Source: Flavobacteriales bacterium (GTDB lineage: Bacteria; Bacteroidota; Bacteroidia; Flavobacteriales_D; Sanyastnellaceae). Taken from it: a stretch of DNA of 22,480 bases. The DNA lies in the NCBI GenBank assembly GCA_015663855.1, contig DQRJ01000155.1, forward strand, positions 1-22,480, in the 5' to 3' direction. Under the pieces are notes generated by a model. That model had not been told where the DNA came from, did no database searches, and worked only from the letters and a program-made list of their open reading frames with translations. This document shows positions 20,991-22,480 of the stretch, piece after piece. The position numbers and the translations under genes were made by a program. Each line of letters begins with the position of its first letter. Position 1 is the first letter of the stretch.

Positions 20991-22480
20991 GTGGACCCAC
21001 TATCGTTTTTAAATAATGTTGAACCTAAACAATTGGACGCTTTGTACGCCCAATATCTCAACAACCCAGAGTCTGTAGATCGTTCTTGGAGACTATTTTT
21101 CGCAGGATTTGATTTAGCAAACTCTCACTTCGGTGACGGTGCAGCTTCTCCACACACGCTCAAAGAATTCAAGGTTCTAGACCTAATCCACGGATATAGA
21201 ACACGTGGTCACCTGTTTACTTTAACTAACCCGGTTCGCACGCGCCGAACATATACTCCTGACCTAGCCCTCGAAAATTACGGGCTAGACTCTTTGGATT
21301 TAGAGAAAGTTTTTCAGGCGGGAAATGAGATAGGTTTGGGACCAGTTTCGCTAAAAGAGATCATCGCGCATCTCGACGAAACTTACTGTAAAAGCATCAG
21401 CACGGAGTATATGTATATCCGTGAACCGAATCGTGTGCAGTGGATTCGTAAAAATATTGAGCTCGAAAAGCGCAAGAAATTTAATGATTCAGAGCGCCTT
21501 CATATTCTTAAGAAGATTAGCCAAGCGACTTTGTTTGAGGAGTTTCTGCAGAAGAAATTTGTAGGCCAAAAGCGTTTTTCCCTCGAAGGTGGCGAATCCC
21601 TCATCCCTGCTTTAGACACTCTTATCGAGTTCGGAACAGAGAACGGGGTTAAGGAGGTCGTTATAGGAATGGCGCATAGGGGGAGGTTGAGTACTCTTAC
21701 CCACATTCTAGGCAAGTCTTACAAAGACATCTTTAGCGAATTCCAAGGGAAGGATTACGAAGGTGACGACGATTTCGAAGGGGATGTTAAATATCACTTA
21801 GGTCATTCACACACTCAGAAAACTGATTCAGGAAAATCAGTTTCTATTACTCTTGCTCCCAACCCATCTCACTTAGAAGCTGTAGATCCTGTTGTTTTAG
21901 GTATTTCTCGTGCTAGGATTGACGAAAGGGGGGGAGACGAGACCGCTGTTCTACCTGTTTTAGTACACGGAGATGCCGCTATTGCAGGTCAAGGGATTGT
22001 TTATGAAGTTACTCAAATGGCTGGTCTTGACGGTTATAGAACTGGCGGAACGCTTCATATCGTAGTAAATAACCAAATCGGTTTTACCACGAACTACCTC
22101 GATGCGAGAACCTCAACTTACTGTACAGACGTAGGAAAGGTTACTCAAAGCCTCATATTCCACGTCAATGCTGACGATCCTGAGGCCGTAGTTCAGGTTA
22201 TGAGGATTGCATTGAAGTATCGCCAGACTTTCCATCGTGACGTTTTCATCGACTTGTTAGGTTACAGAAAGTACGGTCATAACGAAGGTGATGAGCCTAA
22301 ATTCACCCAGCCGAAACTCTATAAAGCCATAGCAGCCCACCCATCTCCTTATGAGATTTATCTGGCTCAGCTCATTTCTTCGGGCACCTTATCCGCTGAG
22401 GAAGGCGCAACTTTAAGGCAGTCTCAAATAGACCAAATGGAAGACGGTCTCGCCATCGCAAAACAGAAGGCCACGAACCA
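20991..22480 (+). CDS. sucA: 2-Oxoglutarate dehydrogenase E1 component, 5' part (partial)
   Basis: E1 is the thiamine-diphosphate decarboxylase of the 2-oxoglutarate dehydrogenase complex in the TCA cycle. The frame is open through 496 complete codons to the window edge, roughly half the usual length. It starts at GTG 20991: the typical N-terminus LDALYAQYLNNPESVDRSWRLFFAGF follows shortly, and an in-frame stop lies four codons upstream. Conserved blocks are GHLFTLTNPVR, KRFSLEGGESLIPALD, VVIGMAHRGRLSTLTHILGK (His229), VKYHLGHS and APNPSHLEAVDPVVLG. The thiamine site spans GDAAIAGQGIVYE (Asp328) to VVNNQIGFTT (Asn361), then YRKYGHNEGDEPKFTQPKLY. The E2 gene sucB would be expected beyond the window; E3 is on the opposite strand. 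Confidence 0.96.
   Translation, partial: MDPLSFLNNVEPKQLDALYAQYLNNPESVDRSWRLFFAGFDLANSHFGDGAASPHTLKEFKVLDLIHGYRTRGHLFTLTNPVRTRRTYTPDLALENYGLDSLDLEKVFQAGNEIGLGPVSLKEIIAHLDETYCKSISTEYMYIREPNRVQWIRKNIELEKRKKFNDSERLHILKKISQATLFEEFLQKKFVGQKRFSLEGGESLIPALDTLIEFGTENGVKEVVIGMAHRGRLSTLTHILGKSYKDIFSEFQGKDYEGDDDFEGDVKYHLGHSHTQKTDSGKSVSITLAPNPSHLEAVDPVVLGISRARIDERGGDETAVLPVLVHGDAAIAGQGIVYEVTQMAGLDGYRTGGTLHIVVNNQIGFTTNYLDARTSTYCTDVGKVTQSLIFHVNADDPEAVVQVMRIALKYRQTFHRDVFIDLLGYRKYGHNEGDEPKFTQPKLYKAIAAHPSPYEIYLAQLISSGTLSAEEGATLRQSQIDQMEDGLAIAKQKATN

Noticed and set aside
1..22480. Defence system, biosynthetic cluster, phage or CRISPR
   Set aside because: All large frames are identifiable housekeeping or envelope genes. 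No repeat-spacer pattern, integrase, transposase, toxin–antitoxin pair or multidomain synthase is present.

Overview
The window reads as ordinary chromosomal DNA from a Bacteroidota bacterium, most likely of the Flavobacteriia type. Three things support this: the envelope cluster nadK–DUF6089–uppS–bamA–ompH–ompH–murI, the family-typical forms of DsbD, OmpH and SucA, and promoter-like boxes of the Bacteroidota form TAnnTTTG with an upstream TTTG-like box (clearest before sucA and dsbD). A finer placement, for example near Cryomorphaceae/Schleiferiaceae, would be a guess. Coding density is very high and no stretch of 300 bases lacks a gene. I see no rRNA, tRNA, CRISPR array, insertion sequence or phage gene.

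Positions 1–6362 (+ strand) hold the tail of nadK followed by a tightly packed envelope cluster: a DUF6089 surface protein, undecaprenyl diphosphate synthase (uppS), BamA, two tandem Skp/OmpH-like chaperones and glutamate racemase (murI). nadK/DUF6089, DUF6089/uppS and uppS/bamA are joined, or nearly joined, by ATGA stop/start overlaps. Together these genes make the peptidoglycan lipid carrier, D-glutamate, and the machinery that inserts outer-membrane barrels.

Positions 6369–16187 (– strand) hold, in order of increasing coordinate, a gamma-carbonic anhydrase-like protein, a divergent YifB/ComM-type AAA+ ATPase, GmhA (heptose synthesis), DsbD (thiol/disulfide transfer across the inner membrane), TilS (tRNA-Ile2 lysidine), an AT-rich GNAT acetyltransferase that looks inserted, PabB (folate) and dihydrolipoyl dehydrogenase. 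These are separate housekeeping functions, probably in several transcription units. dsbD has its own promoter-like boxes and a hairpin at its stop codon.

Positions 16253–22480 (+ strand) hold an RND/MMPL-family exporter, glucose-1-phosphate thymidylyltransferase (rfbA), a trans-polyprenyl diphosphate synthase, a small uncharacterised protein translationally coupled to it, and the first 496 codons of sucA (2-oxoglutarate dehydrogenase E1), which runs off the window behind its own promoter.

I did not find a clear undescribed system. The observations most worth following up are a 22-bp near-perfect palindrome upstream of gmhA, the degenerate family motifs of the ComM-like protein, the low-GC GNAT islet with its flanks, the coupled small protein after the prenyl synthase, the tailed Skp paralogue, and a strong gene-to-gene contrast in TCGA content.
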